Assembly (NCBI RefSeq): GCF_007290395.2
Contig: NZ_CP041656.2
Coordinates: 1,550,001-1,614,000 of the forward strand
From: Bradyrhizobium cosmicum
GTDB lineage: Bacteria; Pseudomonadota; Alphaproteobacteria; Rhizobiales; Xanthobacteraceae
Direction of reading: 5' to 3'
DNA: 64,000 nt
A program made the position numbers and the translations under genes. Positions 1 through 9,115 of the stretch are shown here, in pieces. Under the pieces are notes generated by a model, which did no database searches, had not been told where the DNA came from, and saw nothing but the letters and a program-made list of their open reading frames with translations. Every line of letters begins with the position of its first letter. Within the stretch, counting starts at the first letter, position 1.

Positions 1-993
1 TCGATAACGAACAATCAGGCTGCGTTGGCCAAGGCCTCGAAGGAAGCCACCACCGGCCGCTTCGCCGATGTCGGCCTCCAGCTTGGCGCCACGACGGGAA
101 GCGACGTCACGCTGAGGGCGGACCTGAGCTTCGCCGATCAGCTCGTCGATACCAACGAGCTGGTCTCCGGACGCCTGGACATCACGCAGAGTCGCATCAC
201 CCAGCTCGGCTCGACCGCAACGGATTTCCTCAAGGACCTGATCGCGGCCCGCAGTACCGACGGCGGCGGGCGGATCATCCTGCCGCCTGCGTCCTCCAAT
301 CTCCAGGATCTGATCGGCGCGCTGAACGTCTCCTATAACGGCTCGTATCTCTTTTCGGGCATCAACACGCAGAACACGCCGATCACGGCCTACACCGCGG
401 GCTCGGCCAGCAAAAATCAGGTCGATGCGGATTTCCTCGCGGCATTCGGCTTTTCGCAGTCGTCGCCGGCCGTGAGCACCATCACGCCGGCCCAGATGCA
501 GACCTTCCTCGACACCACGTTTGATGCCGAATTCGCGAGCCCGGCCTGGAACACCAATTGGTCAACGGCCACCGACCAGGTCATGCAGAGCCGCATCTCC
601 ACGACGGAGATCGCCGATACCTCCGTGAGCGCCAACCAGACCGGCTTCCGCAAGCTCGCCGAGGCGTACACCATGATGGCCGATCTCGGGAACGTGAACC
701 TGGACCAGGCGACGTTCCAGGTCGTCGTGGACAAGGCCATCGGCCTGGTCGGCAACGCCATCACCGACCTCGCCACGCTCGGCGGCAGCGTCGGCACGGT
801 CCAGCAGCGGGTCACCGGCGCGACCGAAAAGCTCAAGGTTCAGCAGGACATTCTGAACAATCAGATCGTCAAGATGGAGGCGGTCGACCCGACCGAGGCC
901 TCGGTCCGGGTCAATACCCTGCAGACCCAGATCAAGACGGCGCTCGCACTCACCTCGCAGCTCCAGCAGATCAGCCTCGTCAACTATCTCTGA
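1..993 (+). CDS. flgL: Flagellar hook-associated protein FlgL, 5'-truncated by window edge
   Basis: The frame is open from base 1 (reading S-I-T-N-N-Q-A-A-L) to the stop at 991-993, giving 330 visible residues; the true start lies outside the window, so the internal TTG at 25 is not a credible start. The protein has the flagellin-type layout: an N-terminal helical segment (ATTGRFADVG, SGRLDITQSRI), a variable middle, and a C-terminal helix rich in Gln and Leu ending in QLQQISLVNYL. HAP3/FlgL proteins form the junction between hook and filament outside the cell. The neighbours flaF, flbT and flgD follow directly on the same strand and support FlgL rather than a filament flagellin. Family assignment is from sequence pattern; a flagellin cannot be fully excluded without the missing N-terminus. 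Confidence 0.85.
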   Translation, partial: SITNNQAALAKASKEATTGRFADVGLQLGATTGSDVTLRADLSFADQLVDTNELVSGRLDITQSRITQLGSTATDFLKDLIAARSTDGGGRIILPPASSNLQDLIGALNVSYNGSYLFSGINTQNTPITAYTAGSASKNQVDADFLAAFGFSQSSPAVSTITPAQMQTFLDTTFDAEFASPAWNTNWSTATDQVMQSRISTTEIADTSVSANQTGFRKLAEAYTMMADLGNVNLDQATFQVVVDKAIGLVGNAITDLATLGGSVGTVQQRVTGATEKLKVQQDILNNQIVKMEAVDPTEASVRVNTLQTQIKTALALTSQLQQISLVNYL

Positions 994-1062
994 GCCTCGG
1001 CTCCATTCGTAAGGCTCGTAACCTTTGTCGTGTTGTTCGGTCTCCTGCGCAGAGTGGTTCTG

Positions 1063-1407
1063 ATGACGTTTGAAGCCTATGGATCGGTCGTCGACGATAG
1101 CGGCTATGAGGCGCGGGGCCGCGAGCGGCAGGCGCTCAGCCTCGGCATCGACCGGCTCGAGCGGCTCCAGAAGGGGCGCTTCAGCTTCGAGGACCTGGTC
1201 GAGAGCCTGCTCTACGTGCGGCGGCTGTGGACGATCTTCATCGAAGATCTCGCACATCCGGAGAATGGGCTTCCGGAGAAGCTGCGCGCCGACATCATCT
1301 CGATTGGCCTGTGGGTGGTCAAGGAAGCCGACCGGCTTCGCGAGGAGAGGTCGAACGACGTGGTGCAGCTGATCGAAATCAACCGCCTGATCCGAGACGC
1401 GCTTTAA
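1063..1407 (+). CDS. flaF: Flagellar biosynthesis regulator FlaF
   Basis: This 114-residue protein carries the features of alphaproteobacterial FlaF: Y-x-x-V near the N-terminus, the central stretch SLGIDRLERLQ, and the C-terminal helix SIGLWVVKEADRL. FlaF works with FlbT in controlling flagellin synthesis and secretion in alphaproteobacteria, FlaF as a positive factor and FlbT as a post-transcriptional repressor (established for Caulobacter). The frame is also open from GTG 1030, but ATG 1063 gives the conserved MTFEAY start. Its stop overlaps the start of flbT (TAATG at 1405-1409), so the two are translationally coupled. Confidence 0.93.
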   Translation: MTFEAYGSVVDDSGYEARGRERQALSLGIDRLERLQKGRFSFEDLVESLLYVRRLWTIFIEDLAHPENGLPEKLRADIISIGLWVVKEADRLREERSNDVVQLIEINRLIRDAL

Positions 1408-1826
1408 TGAAGATATCCCTGCGGGCCGGCGAACGCATCTACATCAACGGCGCGGTGTTGCGCGTGGACCGCAAGGTCTCCGTCGAGCTCGTCAACGACG
1501 TGATGTTCCTGCTCGAAGGGCAGGTCATGCAGGCCTCGGACGCTACCACGGCGCTGCGGCAGCTCTACTTCATCGTCCAGCTCATGCTGATGAATCCGAC
1601 GGACGTCGTCGCCGCGGCCGCGCTCTATGGCGAACATCATGCGGCGCTGCTTGCGGTTTGCGAGAGCCGCGAGATGCTGGACGGGCTCGCCGCGATCGAC
1701 GAGCTGGTCAAGACGACCCGGTATTTCGACGCGCTCAAGCGAATCCGGGCGCTGTTTCCGGTTGAGGAGGCAATCCTGGCCGATCTGGCCCGTGCCACCA
1801 CCGAAACCCCATTCGAGGCTGCCTGA
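1407..1826 (+). CDS. flbT: Flagellin synthesis repressor FlbT
   Basis: The 139-residue product begins MKISLRAGERIYINGAVLR and continues with FLLEGQVM and LYFIVQLMLMNP, which are typical FlbT segments. In Caulobacter FlbT binds flagellin mRNA and couples flagellin translation to flagellar assembly; the same role is inferred here. The ATG at 1407 overlaps the flaF stop by one base, so the longer in-frame extension upstream to 1227, which lies inside flaF, is rejected. FlgD follows 15 bases downstream on the same strand. Confidence 0.93.
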   Translation: MKISLRAGERIYINGAVLRVDRKVSVELVNDVMFLLEGQVMQASDATTALRQLYFIVQLMLMNPTDVVAAAALYGEHHAALLAVCESREMLDGLAAIDELVKTTRYFDALKRIRALFPVEEAILADLARATTETPFEAA

Positions 1827-1841
1827 CAGCGGAGAGGCAAT

Positions 1842-2261
1842 ATGAACGTCACCAGCGCAACCGATAGCACCAACAAGTCCAGTTCGACCGGCTCCACCAC
1901 GACCACGGCGAGCAACACCGTCGATTACAATACGTTTCTTCAGCTCCTCGTCGCCGAGATGAAGAATCAGGATCCGACCAATCCGATGGATACGTCGCAA
2001 TATATGAGCCAGTTCGCCCAACTCTCGACGGTCGAGCAGGCGATGCAGACCAATACCAAGCTGGATGCGCTGCTGTCGTCGCAATCGCTGTCGCAGGCCG
2101 ACGGGCTGATCGGAAAGACGGTCAGCTTCACCGACTCGACCGGGAAAACCTTCTCCGGCAAGGTCGTTTCGATCTCCATCAACAGTGACGGCTCCGTCGC
2201 GACCCTCCAGGACGGCACGAAGGTGGCGGTCGGGCCCGGGCTCACGATCAGCCAGTCATGA
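1842..2261 (+). CDS. flgD: Flagellar hook assembly scaffold FlgD
   Basis: The 139-residue protein has the FlgD N-terminal signature: an unstructured Ser/Thr-rich leader (residues 1-26), then YNTFLQLLVAEMKNQDPTNP and the MDTSQYMSQFAQLSTVEQ segment. FlgD caps the growing hook and is needed for FlgE polymerisation outside the cell. At 139 residues it is at the short end for the family, lacking a long C-terminal FlgD Ig/tudor region, which is common in alphaproteobacteria. A GGAGAG-type ribosome site lies at 1831-1836. The stop overlaps the fliQ start in an ATGA at 2258-2261. Confidence 0.93.
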   Translation: MNVTSATDSTNKSSSTGSTTTTASNTVDYNTFLQLLVAEMKNQDPTNPMDTSQYMSQFAQLSTVEQAMQTNTKLDALLSSQSLSQADGLIGKTVSFTDSTGKTFSGKVVSISINSDGSVATLQDGTKVAVGPGLTISQS

Positions 2262-2524
2262 ACGAGAGGGACGCCCTCGACATCGTCCAGGCTGCGATCT
2301 GGACCATCATCGTCGCCTCCGGCCCCGCGGTCGGAGCGGCGATGCTGGTCGGCACCCTCATTGCGCTGATCCAGGCCCTTACCCAAATTCAGGAGGTGAC
2401 GCTGACCTTCGTCCCGAAGATCATCGTCATTCTCGTGGTCGTGGCCATCTCCGGCTCCTTCATCGGTGCGCATCTCTCGACCTTCACCGAGATGGTCTAT
2501 TCGCATATCGAGCGCGGCTTCTGA
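2258..2524 (+). CDS. fliQ: Flagellar export apparatus protein FliQ
   Basis: This 88-residue integral membrane protein has two hydrophobic segments (about residues 18-40 and 52-74) separated by the conserved LTQIQEVTLTFVPKI loop, the standard FliQ architecture. FliQ forms part of the FliPQR export gate of the flagellar type III secretion system in the inner membrane. Its start overlaps the flgD stop by four bases (ATGA), suggesting coupling. It is followed after 78 bases by flhA, and fliR comes next, so three export gate components are grouped here; fliP is not in the window. Confidence 0.95.
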   Translation: MNERDALDIVQAAIWTIIVASGPAVGAAMLVGTLIALIQALTQIQEVTLTFVPKIIVILVVVAISGSFIGAHLSTFTEMVYSHIERGF

Positions 2525-2602
2525 TCCCAGGGGGTCATCGGCCACCACCCTCGCGTAAGCTTTGCACGGCAGATTGCGGGCCGGACCCTCTGCCGGTGAA
2601 CC

Positions 2603-4684
2603 ATGGCCGATACGTTAGCTGCTAGCCTGCCAAGCCCGCGCCGCTTCGGGGCGGATGCCTTTTTCGCCGGCGGGATCGTGGCCATGCTCACGATCTTGTT
2701 CCTGCCCATACCGCCGATCCTGATCGATCTCGGCCTCGCGATCTCGATCGCGCTTTCGGCGCTGATCCTGATGGTCGCGTTGTGGATTCAGCGGCCGCTC
2801 GATTTCTCCGCCTTTCCGACCGTGCTGCTGATCGCAACGATCCTGCGTCTGGCGCTCAACGTGGCGACGACACGTCTGATCCTGTCGCGCGGCGGGGAGG
2901 GGGAAACCGCCGCGGGCCATGTCGTCGCCGGCTTCTCGAAGTTCGTCATGGGCGGCGACTTCGTCATCGGTCTGATCATCTTCGCGATCCTGGTCACGGT
3001 GAACTTCGTCGTGATCACCAAGGGTGCGACGCGTATCGCCGAAGTCGGCGCCCGCTTCACCCTGGATGCCATTCCCGGCAAGCAGATGGCGATCGACGCG
3101 GACCTGTCCGCGGGCCTGATCGACGACAAGGAAGCCCAGCGTCGGCGTCGCGAGCTCGAAGAGGAAAGCTCCTTTTTCGGCGCGATGGACGGTGCCTCGA
3201 AATTCGTCCGTGGCGATGCCATCGCCGGCCTGATCATCACCGCGATCAACATCTTCGGCGGCATCATCATCGGCGTCACGCATCACGGTCTGACGCTGTC
3301 GCGCGCCGCCGACGTCTACACCAAACTCTCCGTCGGCGACGGTCTCGTAACGCAGATGCCGGCACTGATCGTGTCGCTGTCGGCGGGCCTTCTGGTCTCC
3401 AAGGGCGGCACCAGGGGTTCGGCGGAGCAGGCCGTACTGCGGCAGCTCGGCGGCTATCCTCGCGCGGTGTCGGCGGCGTCGTTGATGATGTTCGTGCTCG
3501 CCTTGATGCCGGGGCTGCCGATGGCGCCGTTCGTGCTGCTGGGCGGCGTCATGGCCTTCGTCGGTTACTCGCTGCCGAGGCGGCAGGCGGCGCGGGAGAA
3601 GAAGGAGCATGCGCGCAAGGCCGACGAGCGCGCCCAGGCCGATGCAAAGGAATCGGTCAAGGAATCGCTCAAGACCGCGGAGATCGAACTGGCGCTCGGC
3701 GGTCATCTTTCCGTCCATCTCCTGGGCTCGCGCAACGAGCTTGCGCACCGGGTCAGCAAGATCCGCAAGAAGTTCGCCAAGCAGTACGGCTTTGTCATTC
3801 CCGAGATCAAGCTGACCGATAATCTGTCGATGGATCCCAAGGGATATCAGATCCGGATCCACGACACGCGCATCGCCCATGGTGAACTGCGGCTGGGCGA
3901 AGTGCTGGTGCTCGTCGACAAGGACGGCAAGCCCGACGTGCCGGGCGAAGAGGTGATCGAGCCCGCCTTCGGCATGAAGGCGCTTTGGGTCGCGGAGGCC
4001 TTCACCGACGAAGTCAAGCGTCAGGGCTGCAAGCCGGTCGACAACCTGTCGGTGCTGCTCACGCATCTCAGCGAAGTGATCAGGGCGAACCTCTCGCAGC
4101 TATTGTCCTACAAGGACATGCGCGGGCTGCTCGACCGGCTCGATCCCGAATACAAGCGCCTGATCGAGGATCTCTGCCCTTCGCAGATCTCCTATTCCGG
4201 CCTGCTGGCGATCCTGAAGATCTTGCTGGCCGAACGCGTGTCGATCCGCAACCTTCATCTGATCCTCGAGGCCATTGCCGAGATCGCGCCCCATGTGCGG
4301 CGCTCCGAGCAGGTCGCAGAGCATGTGCGGACGCGTCTTGCGCAGCAGATCTGCGGCGATCTCTCCGAGAACGGCGTGCTGAACGTCATCCGTCTCGGCA
4401 ACCGCTGGGACCTGGCGTTCCACCAGAGCTTGAAGCGCGACGCCAAGGGCGACGTCGTCGAATTCGACGCCGATCCGCGCCTGATCGAACAGTTCGCGAC
4501 CGAGGCCAGTGCTGCGATCCGCAAGTTTACCGAGAACGGCACCAGTGTGGTTCTGGCGGTGACGCCCGAAGCCCGCCCCTATGTCCGGATGATCCTGGAG
4601 CGGGTGTTCCCGACCTTGCCGATCCTGTCGCATGTCGAGGTCGCGCGCAGCGCCGAGATCAGAGCTCTCGGAGCGATATCGTGA
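2603..4684 (+). CDS. flhA: Flagellar export gate protein FlhA
   Basis: The 693-residue protein has the normal FlhA size and layout: an N-terminal membrane domain (about residues 20-330, multiple helices) with the conserved FHIPEP-region equivalent [20 protein letters not shown], and a C-terminal cytosolic domain (about 350-693) that docks chaperone-substrate complexes. The segment [19 protein letters not shown] follows the signature, as in other FlhA proteins. It is an inner-membrane component of the flagellar type III export apparatus. The stop overlaps the GTG start of fliR by four bases (GTGA at 4681-4684). Confidence 0.97.
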   Translation: MADTLAASLPSPRRFGADAFFAGGIVAMLTILFLPIPPILIDLGLAISIALSALILMVALWIQRPLDFSAFPTVLLIATILRLALNVATTRLILSRGGEGETAAGHVVAGFSKFVMGGDFVIGLIIFAILVTVNFVVITKGATRIAEVGARFTLDAIPGKQMAIDADLSAGLIDDKEAQRRRRELEEESSFFGAMDGASKFVRGDAIAGLIITAINIFGGIIIGVTHHGLTLSRAADVYTKLSVGDGLVTQMPALIVSLSAGLLVSKGGTRGSAEQAVLRQLGGYPRAVSAASLMMFVLALMPGLPMAPFVLLGGVMAFVGYSLPRRQAAREKKEHARKADERAQADAKESVKESLKTAEIELALGGHLSVHLLGSRNELAHRVSKIRKKFAKQYGFVIPEIKLTDNLSMDPKGYQIRIHDTRIAHGELRLGEVLVLVDKDGKPDVPGEEVIEPAFGMKALWVAEAFTDEVKRQGCKPVDNLSVLLTHLSEVIRANLSQLLSYKDMRGLLDRLDPEYKRLIEDLCPSQISYSGLLAILKILLAERVSIRNLHLILEAIAEIAPHVRRSEQVAEHVRTRLAQQICGDLSENGVLNVIRLGNRWDLAFHQSLKRDAKGDVVEFDADPRLIEQFATEASAAIRKFTENGTSVVLAVTPEARPYVRMILERVFPTLPILSHVEVARSAEIRALGAIS

Positions 4685-5433
4685 TCAGCGGCCTTGCCGA
4701 CAGCGTGCTGGTGACGTTCATCGTGTTCTGTCGCATCGGCGCCTGCCTGATGCTGGTGCCCGGCTATTCCAGCGTCAACGTTCCGGCCCAGATCCGCCTG
4801 TTCGTCGCGCTCGTCACGACGTTCGCGCTGACGCCGATCCTGATCGCAATCCTGAAGCCTCTCACGGACAACGCCGCGCCGCTGACGCTTGCGCTCCTGA
4901 TCTTCTCCGAAATCGTGGTCGGTAGCGTCATCGGGCTTGGCGGGCGTGTGTTCTTCCTCGCGCTCCAGACCATGGCGACCGTGATGGCAAGCGCGATCGG
5001 GCTGAGCAACATCCCGGGCACGCCGGTCGGCGACACCGATCCGGCGCCGGCCCTGGTGCCGCTGATCATGGCGTCCGTCACCACCCTGTTCTTCATCACC
5101 GACCAGCATTGGCAGATTCTGCGGGGGCTGATGAACTCCTACGACGTCTGGCATCCAGGCAGCAGGCTCGGCGGAAGCATGGCTCTCGATCTGCTCGTCA
5201 GTCGCCTGTCGGAGGCGTTCGTTCTGACGCTGCGCATCACCAGCCCCTTCATCGTCTACTCGGTCATCGTCAACCTGGCGGTCGGCCTGATCAACAAGCT
5301 GACGCCGGCAATTCCGGTCTATTTCATCTCGGTGCCCTTCGTGCTGTTTGGTGGATTCCTGCTGCTCTACCTCACCAGCGACGAGCTATTGACGCAATTC
5401 ATGCTCGGCGTCTCGTCGTGGCTGGCGGAGTGA
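4681..5433 (+). CDS. fliR: Flagellar export apparatus protein FliR
   Basis: The 250-residue product begins at GTG 4681 ([20 protein letters not shown]), overlapping the flhA stop. It contains about six hydrophobic segments and the FliR-like stretches [32 protein letters not shown] and [14 protein letters not shown]. FliR completes the FliPQR export gate. The frame stays open upstream to 3985 only because it runs antiparallel-free through flhA in another frame; the GTG overlap and homology fix the start. The next gene begins at or just after its stop. Confidence 0.95.
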   Translation: MISGLADSVLVTFIVFCRIGACLMLVPGYSSVNVPAQIRLFVALVTTFALTPILIAILKPLTDNAAPLTLALLIFSEIVVGSVIGLGGRVFFLALQTMATVMASAIGLSNIPGTPVGDTDPAPALVPLIMASVTTLFFITDQHWQILRGLMNSYDVWHPGSRLGGSMALDLLVSRLSEAFVLTLRITSPFIVYSVIVNLAVGLINKLTPAIPVYFISVPFVLFGGFLLLYLTSDELLTQFMLGVSSWLAE

Positions 5434-5438
5434 CGGCC

Positions 5439-5858
5439 ATGACGTCGCGCGCGGACAAGCTCGGCCGAATGGTCTCGCTCGTGAAGCTCCAGCTCCGGCT
5501 GTCCGAGTGGCAGCTGGCGCAATTGCGGCAGCAGGAGCGCAGCTTGCAGGACGAGCAGGAATGGCTGGTCGGTACGCTGAACGAAGGGAGTCCGCCGGCG
5601 GGCTCGTCGAGCGAATCGATCGCACGCCGCCTGAACAGGACGAGCGTTGGTGCGCGCGCGGTTCAGGCGCAGGCATCGCAGCAGCTCGACCAGGTCCGCT
5701 CGGAGAGCCGTCGTGTGAAACAGCTCGAGCAGGTCGCGAAGGCGGCGCTCGCCGACAAGCTTCGCGACGCGGAGAAGCGCTCGCTCGAGGAGATGACGGG
5801 AATAAGCCCTGCCGTGCGCGAGTGGACGCTGCGGCCAGCCAACCGGAAAAAGACATGA
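5439..5858 (+). CDS. Small coiled-coil flagellar-locus protein, FliJ-like by position and shape
   Basis: The 139-residue product (MTSRADKLGRMVSLVKLQLR) is almost entirely charged helix with heptad-like Leu/Gln spacing (LQLRLSEWQLAQLRQQERSL; RRVKQLEQVAKAALADKLRD), hydrophilic and without signal peptide. That shape, its size and its place between fliR and a rod-binding protein fit a cytosolic export chaperone or FliJ-type stalk protein, but I do not see a decisive family signature, so the role is inferred. An alternative GTG start at 5430 overlaps the fliR stop (GTGA) and would add three residues. The stop overlaps the next start (ATGA, 5855-5858). Confidence 0.6.
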   Translation: MTSRADKLGRMVSLVKLQLRLSEWQLAQLRQQERSLQDEQEWLVGTLNEGSPPAGSSSESIARRLNRTSVGARAVQAQASQQLDQVRSESRRVKQLEQVAKAALADKLRDAEKRSLEEMTGISPAVREWTLRPANRKKT

Positions 5859-6337
5859 TCGTGACAGCGACGCCCGACCTCGTCCTCGACGTCCTCGATG
5901 CCGCCGATCCCGTGACGCAGCGCGCAGCGACTGCGAAGCTCGATGCGCTGAAATCAGCCGACACCGATTTCGCCGCCACGATGGATGCCGAGGTCGGTAA
6001 AGCCAAGGCAGCGACCGGCGATCAAGCCGCGGCGAAGGTTGCCGAAGCGCAGTCGGGTGCGGTCAACGGGCCGCCCGTGCAGGTGATCAAGGCACCGGCG
6101 TCCGGAGAGGTGTACCGGAAGTTCGAGGCGTTCATCCTGCAGACCTTCGTCGAGACCATGCTGCCGAAGGAATCGGAGGAGGTCTTCGGCAAGGGCACGG
6201 CCGGCGGCGTCTGGAAGTCGATGCTGGCGGAACAGCTTGGTGCTCAGCTCGCGAAGGGCAAGGGCATCGGCATTGCCAAGCAGCTCGCCGCTGCGCATCC
6301 GGCGGGTCCGGACGTTACGGGCAAGGTCGGATCATGA
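5855..6337 (+). CDS. Rod-binding protein (FlgJ N-terminal-like / CheL type)
   Basis: The 160-residue protein ends with the rod-binding domain pattern seen in FlgJ N-termini and in alphaproteobacterial CheL-type proteins: YRKFEAFILQTFVETMLPKE followed by EVFGKGTAGGVWKSMLAEQL and GIGIAKQLAA. It lacks the muramidase half of enterobacterial FlgJ, as usual in this class, so it probably helps cap or assemble the rod in the periplasm, with a separate lytic enzyme. Residues 1-85 are an Ala-rich variable leader. It overlaps the preceding gene by four bases, so it is translationally coupled to it. Confidence 0.82.
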   Translation: MIVTATPDLVLDVLDAADPVTQRAATAKLDALKSADTDFAATMDAEVGKAKAATGDQAAAKVAEAQSGAVNGPPVQVIKAPASGEVYRKFEAFILQTFVETMLPKESEEVFGKGTAGGVWKSMLAEQLGAQLAKGKGIGIAKQLAAAHPAGPDVTGKVGS

Positions 6338-6376
6338 TCCGGAAATGGGCGACAGAAGTTGAGGGGTGAATTTTCA

Positions 6377-6889
6377 ATGCAGGCACAAGAAGGCGCGGCG
6401 GCTGTGGTGATGGAGCAGCTGGTCGGGGATACCGAGGCGATGACGACGGAGGCCGCATCGAGTGATGCGTTGTTGCCCGTGCTGCTGCCGAATGTCGGCA
6501 ACGAGGCGGAGATCGATGTCGCCGACGGGACCAGATCCGACGAGATGCGCGGCCTGCTGGCGGCGATCCGCCGGCTCGAGAGCATCGTCGAGGAGGAGAC
6601 GGCCGCGCTCGCGACGGGCAAGAAGGTCGATTTCGACGATTTCAGCGCGCGGAAGAGCCGCAGCATGCTCGAATTCGTCCGCCTGATGCGGGCGCGGATG
6701 CATCTCGGCAGCGAGGTCGAGATTACCGAGGAGATACAGCGGCTGCGCGAGAAGCTCGAGCGAAATCGTTCCATCCTCGAAATGCACTACGATGCGGTGC
6801 GCGAGGTCGCGACCATCATCGTCAGGGCGATCAAGGACGCCGAATCGGACGGTACCTACACGGGCCGTACAACGCAGGACGGAAAATGA
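6377..6889 (+). CDS. Flagellar-locus helical protein, FlgN-like
   Basis: The 170-residue product starts at ATG 6377 behind a GAGGGG ribosome site at 6361-6366; the upstream TTG 6359 has no such site. After a variable acidic leader (1-55) it is a long helical protein: LLAAIRRLESIVEEETAAL, then ARKSRSMLEFVRLMRA and IQRLREKLERNRSILEMHYD. This arrangement resembles the FlgN-type chaperone proteins annotated in rhizobial flagellar loci, which hold hook-associated proteins such as FlgL and FlgK before export. The match is by shape and context, so function is inferred. It overlaps the next gene by four bases. Confidence 0.6.
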   Translation: MQAQEGAAAVVMEQLVGDTEAMTTEAASSDALLPVLLPNVGNEAEIDVADGTRSDEMRGLLAAIRRLESIVEEETAALATGKKVDFDDFSARKSRSMLEFVRLMRARMHLGSEVEITEEIQRLREKLERNRSILEMHYDAVREVATIIVRAIKDAESDGTYTGRTTQDGK

Positions 6890-7344
6890 TCAGACTCGTG
6901 CTGGCCGGGCTCTGGGTATGCATCCTCACCGCGGGCACGAGCTATGGCGTGGCCTATTGGAAGGAAAACGGCACCCTTATGCCGGCAAAGGACGAATTTC
7001 TCGACGGACTTCAGTACCAGAAAACACGCGCGCTGAGCGTGCCCATGGTCGAGGGCGGCGGTGTGCAGGGTTATATCGTGGCGCGCTTCGTCTACACCGT
7101 CGAGGCGCGGACCATGCACCAGCTCAGCGTTCCGCCGGAACCGTTCGTCGTCGACGAGGCCTTCCGCAGGATCTATGCTGACGATCGTCTCGATTTCAGG
7201 AAGCTCGCCCGCTACGACCTCTCCATCCTCACGACTGCCATCAAGCAGCGCGTGAACGAGCGGATGCAGGCCGACGTCGTCCAGGACGTTCTGATCGAGG
7301 ACTTCAACTACGTTTCGAAGGAAGAATTCCAGCAGAAGCCCTGA
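6886..7344 (+). CDS. Single-pass membrane protein of the flagellar operon, possibly FliL-like
   Basis: The 152-residue protein has one N-terminal hydrophobic segment (about residues 3-24, LVLAGLWVCILTAGTSYGVA) and a periplasmic domain of about 125 residues. The C-terminus (ADVVQDVLIEDFNYVSKEEF) recalls the FliL ending, in which a beta strand with V-x-x-V-L-x-x-x-F follows a helix, but the similarity is weak. It is the last gene of the flagellar run, overlapping the preceding gene by four bases, so it is very probably flagellar. FliL proteins associate with stators at the basal body; that role is only a suggestion here. Confidence 0.55.
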   Translation: MIRLVLAGLWVCILTAGTSYGVAYWKENGTLMPAKDEFLDGLQYQKTRALSVPMVEGGGVQGYIVARFVYTVEARTMHQLSVPPEPFVVDEAFRRIYADDRLDFRKLARYDLSILTTAIKQRVNERMQADVVQDVLIEDFNYVSKEEFQQKP

Positions 7345-7389
7345 AGCGCTTCGAGCGAGGCGGATACCGGTTCGCTTCAAGACGCGTCA
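7344..7389. repeat. Short dispersed repeat, copy A
   Basis: This stretch just after the last flagellar stop shares TTCGAGCGA and ACCGGTTCGC, in the same order and spacing, with the reverse complement of 51124-51174. Two unrelated intergenic sites carrying the same imperfect sequence in opposite orientation indicate a dispersed element. No ORF crosses it. Confidence 0.6.
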
Positions 7390-7466
7390 GGACGAGTCTC
7401 TGGAGCCATGGCGGCTGCCGCGACGGGGCGGTAGCCGTGTTTTGCCGTGTCCGCCGCTGAACGTGC

Positions 7467-7502
7467 AACGGCCTCTGCGAAGGGTACTCCGCAGAGGCCG
7501 TT
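7467..7502. terminator. Strong hairpin between convergent genes
   Basis: Bases 7467-7479 (AACGGCCTCTGCG) pair perfectly with 7490-7502, leaving a 10-base loop (7480-7489). The 13-bp GC-rich stem lies between the convergent flagellar operon and lafR and can serve both strands. A long U-tract is absent on either side. Confidence 0.75.
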
Positions 7503-7532
7503 GTCGTCAGTTCGTGTCGGTGTCCCGCCGCG

Positions 7533-8303
7533 TCAGTTTCCGGCCGGGTACGCCGCCGGGGCGGCATGCGCCCTGTTCAGGAGCAGGCCGACTTCGTCGA
7601 GGTCCTGCATCGGCACGTCGATGGTCTCGCCAGCCGGGATGTTGATGCGGTATCCGACGTAGCGTCGGGCCACGATCGCATCGAAGCCGAGGCGGTCGCG
7701 GAGTTTCTTGCGCAGCTTGCTGACGTGGCTCTCGATCACGCTCTCGTCGAAGGTCGACTCGAAGATGCCGTAGACCGCGTTGAAGATCTGGGTCTTGGTG
7801 ATCCACTTGCCGTGGTTGCTGACCATATATTCGAGAATGCGCAGTTCGCGGCGGGGCAGGGTGAGGGCGTGGCCCGCGATCTCGGGGTCACGTCCGTTGA
7901 AGAAGACCTGGATCCTGGTCTCGCAGGGCCTCGGTAGCTCTCCCACCCGGCGGCGCGCGATCGCGGCCGTTCGGGCGAGGATCTCGCGCAGGTGAATCGG
8001 CACGTGCACGACATCGTCGACGCCCGATTCGAACAGCTCAAGCGTGTTTTTGAGCATTTTCTGGCTGCTCATGGCGATGATGGGGGCCGAAGAGCGCTTG
8101 CGCATCGCCCTCGGCAGGCTTCCGCGGGAATCGCAATCCCCGAGGAGGAAGGCGTCGACCGCTGCCAGATCCGATTCACTCGCAGATTGCAGCCATTCCC
8201 AGAATTCTCCGGAGGAGAATCCGATCGACGATACGCCTTCGCGAACAAGCCCTGCAACGTAGCTGTTCGTGACGCTCTCGCGATCATCAACGATAATATA
8301 CAT
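7533..8303 (-). CDS. lafR: Lateral-flagella master regulator LafR/FtcR-type response regulator
   Basis: The 256-residue protein matches the FtcR of Brucella and LafR of Bradyrhizobium diazoefficiens: an N-terminal receiver domain (MYIIVDDRESVTNSYVAGL, acidic pair D6-D7, candidate phosphoacceptor D50 in SDLAAVDAFLLGD) and a C-terminal OmpR-type winged helix (LPRRELRILEYMVSNHGK, SKTQIFNAVYGIF-like KTQIFNAVYGIFES, ESHVSKLRKKLRDRLGFD, RRYVGYRI). LafR/FtcR activates the lateral or single flagellar regulon. The start is set at ATG 8303 because FtcR proteins begin with this M-x-I-V-D-D; the frame is open upstream to 8525 but that part looks unrelated. It is convergent with the flagellar operon, from which it is separated by a hairpin. 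Confidence 0.9.
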   Translation of the reverse strand: MYIIVDDRESVTNSYVAGLVREGVSSIGFSSGEFWEWLQSASESDLAAVDAFLLGDCDSRGSLPRAMRKRSSAPIIAMSSQKMLKNTLELFESGVDDVVHVPIHLREILARTAAIARRRVGELPRPCETRIQVFFNGRDPEIAGHALTLPRRELRILEYMVSNHGKWITKTQIFNAVYGIFESTFDESVIESHVSKLRKKLRDRLGFDAIVARRYVGYRINIPAGETIDVPMQDLDEVGLLLNRAHAAPAAYPAGN

Positions 8304-9115
8304 CAGTCTTCGCCCCTGTTTCGCACTTGTTGCGGCCGGCTGGTTGTTGTGATGCCCCGGCTCGGCAACGATGCTGTTTGACGACATTCCATTCCCGCGC
8401 ACCGATATTGTGGCTTCGATATTCGCGGGCAGCCCTACGCATTCAGTGCCTGCGTGCGCAGGCCTGCTACTTCGACTCGATACTGAACGCTTACTGTGAG
8501 GCTCGGCGGGGGTCTTACGGATCACCTCGCGGAGCGGATTGAGACAGCGACCTAGAACAGTTGCGCCAAGTTGCTTATTCGAACGCTACTGAACTCTGCC
8601 GATCCCCTCGCCAACTGGCGAGAATCACTTGAGTAGGACCGTAACAATTGCCGATTTCCGATCAAGCACGCGCAACAAAGCGATTGCTATGTGTGTTTGA
8701 TGCTGTTGATTCGTTTCGGGTTGTTTCTTTGTATATTCAATCGCATCAGTTGATTTCAAATCTGAACTAGTTTTGCACTTTGACGGTCGTAAAGTTCCGC
8801 ATCTCCGTATAATCACAGCCATTTTGCGTTGTGCCGCGGGTGACGTGCATGGAGGGGTTTTCAACCCCGAATTGACGATCGAGTCTGTTTATCCACATGC
8901 GACAATTCGACTCATGTACGGAGTAGCGACTACAGCTTGGCGAAATCTTGGCGAGTGTGTGTCTTTCGAGTCGCACTATCACCACGTGCATGACGCATTG
9001 GACTCATGTCGCGTCGCGTTGCGCGTGATGAAAGGTTTTCGTTGCGCACGTTTCAGGCAAGCTTCGGCAACTAGCTTCACTGTTCGATAGACCGAACCGA
9101 ACGGAGCATTTTCAT
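8304..9115. other. Long intergenic region upstream of lafR and of the 9116 gene
   Basis: This 812-base region lies between two divergent genes and should hold both promoters. By eye, 8630-9000 is clearly poorer in GC than its surroundings. A perfect inverted repeat GCCTGCG-TG-CGCAGGC is at 8448-8463. Several short ORFs cross it but none has a recognisable product or ribosome site. A GGAG at 9103-9106 is the ribosome site of the gene at 9116. No certain promoter motif was found. Confidence 0.6.
8448..8463. promoter_or_regulatory. 16-bp perfect palindrome upstream of lafR
   Basis: GCCTGCGTGCGCAGGC has 7-bp arms around a TG centre and lies about 145 bases upstream of the lafR start codon. It could be a regulator site for lafR, but no second copy was noticed, so this is only a candidate. 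Confidence 0.3.

Noticed and set aside
2615-4066. 483-codon open frame on the minus strand opposite flhA
   Set aside because: It is antisense to a clear flhA gene, is rich in Arg, Asp and His as expected for a shadow frame of GC-rich DNA, and has no recognisable domain.
8773-9090. 105-codon plus-strand frame in the region upstream of the 9116 gene
   Set aside because: No ribosome site, unusual residue composition and no recognisable family; the region is better read as regulatory.
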